Shown here piece by piece: positions 6,865 through 7,303 of a DNA stretch of 7,303 nt. Position numbers and translations under genes: made by a program. Within the stretch, counting starts at the first letter, position 1. Each line of letters begins with the position of its first letter. Under the pieces are notes generated by a model. The model was given only the letters and a program-made list of their open reading frames with translations, had not been told where the DNA came from and made no database searches. The stretch is from JAVBPE01 sp031549865 (GTDB lineage Bacteria > Bacillota_I > Bacilli_A > Acholeplasmatales > Anaeroplasmataceae). The stretch is taken from positions 1-7,303 of the forward strand of contig JAVBPE010000035.1 in the NCBI GenBank assembly GCA_031549865.1, written 5' to 3'.

Positions 6865-6898
6865 GAGAATTATAAAACATATATAATCTTCTTTTTTT
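6865..6898 (+). terminator. Weak terminator-like hairpin in AT-rich spacer
   Basis: GAGAATTATA (6865-6874) can pair with TATAATCTTC (6882-6891) with one mismatch and one G-U pair around a 7-nt loop, followed by TTTTTTT. The stem is AT-rich and weak. It may be a second stop for read-through or a remnant of the original downstream sequence. Apart from this and the terminator above, the stretch 6728-6936 shows no gene. Confidence 0.3.
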
Positions 6899-6936
6899 AA
6901 TACAAACAATTTGATAAAAGTGACCACCACGACACA

Positions 6937-6962
6937 TTAAACTACTCCCAAAAAAGTAAACA
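6937..6962 (+). repeat. Probable left inverted repeat of an IS3-family element
   Basis: TTAAACTACTCCC followed by AAAAAAGTAAACA resembles the terminal repeats of the IS150/IS3 group, which commonly read TGaACTGaCCCCaAAAAGTTaGACA. It lies about 50 bp before an orfA start, the usual distance. The first bases are TT rather than the usual TG, so the exact end may be off by a few bases or have drifted. The matching right repeat lies outside the window, so the call rests on similarity and position only. Confidence 0.5.
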
Positions 6963-7014
6963 GATATATATTACAATAATATATGAGTAGACAAACAATA
7001 AGGAGGATAAAAGA

Positions 7015-7303
7015 ATGAAAATAACTGATGAAGAAAGAATTAAATACGTTAAAGAATATTTAAAAGACAAAAAGACCGCGATAGAAATATCAGAGGAATT
7101 AGGAGTTCATCGATCAGAGATATATAAATGGATAAATAAATACAAATCTCAAGGAGAAAAGAACTTTACTACTAAACCAAAAAAATATACCAAAGAAACG
7201 AAACAAAAAGCTGTAAATGATTACTTAAATGGAAAAGGATCAGTAGAAACGATCGCCAATAAATATCAACTATCATCATATACAATTCTGTCAAGATGGA
7301 TTA
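7015..7303 (+). CDS. IS3-family transposase orfA (helix-turn-helix subunit), cut by window end
   Basis: The start is ATG 7015, with AGGAGG at 7001-7006 at 8 nt. The first 96 codons are present and the frame is still open at the window edge. Two HTH units are visible: TAIEISEELGVHRSEIYKWI (21-40), then a Lys-rich linker, then VETIANKYQLSSYTILSRWI (77-96). This paired arrangement is typical of OrfA of the IS150 group of IS3, which binds the terminal repeats. A full element would continue with a DDE-integrase orfB in another frame, made by programmed frameshifting; that part is not visible, so intactness cannot be judged. An IS beside a toxin remnant and a defence cassette fits a rearranging accessory region. 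Confidence 0.85.
   Translation, partial: MKITDEERIKYVKEYLKDKKTAIEISEELGVHRSEIYKWINKYKSQGEKNFTTKPKKYTKETKQKAVNDYLNGKGSVETIANKYQLSSYTILSRWI

Larger units (their letters stand above)
6937..7303 (+). mobile_element. Left part of an IS3-family (IS150-group-like) insertion sequence
   Basis: This combines the probable terminal repeat at 6937-6962 with the orfA beginning at 7015. The right end, orfB and any target duplication lie outside the window. The group assignment rests on the double-HTH orfA and the general form of the end. Confidence 0.6.

Noticed and set aside
6911..6940. Promoter with TTGATA at 6911-6916 for the transposase
   Set aside because: No acceptable -10 lies at 16-18 nt; the best candidate there matches only about half of TATAAT.

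Overview
The window is AT-rich (roughly 25-30% GC over most of its length), uses strong GGAGG/GGGGG-type ribosome binding sites, and uses TGA as a true stop. TGA ends the recombinase gene, and it ends gajA inside an ATGA overlap with gajB. Together this points to a low-GC Bacillota (Clostridia, Erysipelotrichia or Bacilli) with the standard bacterial code rather than a Mycoplasma-type code. All recognisable genes lie on the + strand, and the whole window reads as accessory DNA. There are no rRNA, tRNA or CRISPR signals that I can see.

Region 1 (1-2178): a long terminator-like palindrome (20-75) is followed by a tight three-gene operon. It holds a 46-aa ORF too short for routine ORF calling, an 88-aa ORF with a probable TTG start, and a 532-aa large serine recombinase of the TnpX/TndX type. 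A clear intrinsic terminator closes the operon.

Region 2 (2190-5459): an extended -10 promoter precedes a two-gene operon. Gene 1 is an OLD-family ATPase/TOPRIM nuclease (557 aa). Gene 2 is a UvrD/Rep-like SF1 helicase (501 aa), joined to it by an ATGA overlap. Architecture, order and lengths match GajA-GajB of the Gabija anti-phage system, and every catalytic motif that I can check is intact.

Region 3 (5460-6781): a 5'-truncated C-terminal piece of a polymorphic toxin, consisting of the last block of a pretoxin-HINT domain and then an unclassified toxin domain of about 100 residues. Its likely immunity gene (271 aa) and an intrinsic terminator follow. The toxin piece is visibly more GC-rich than the Gabija genes and has no start codon of its own before its middle.

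Region 4 (6782-7303): an AT-rich spacer with a second, weaker terminator-like hairpin, then the probable left end and the first 96 codons of the orfA of an IS3-family insertion sequence that runs off the window.

Reading it together: the recombinase plus Gabija looks like a compact (about 5.5 kb) integrase-borne defence cassette whose right edge abuts a broken toxin gene. The simplest model is that the cassette inserted into or beside the HINT-coding part of a polymorphic toxin locus, leaving the toxin tip and its immunity gene downstream. The left junction would lie at or before position 1, so the model cannot be settled from this window.
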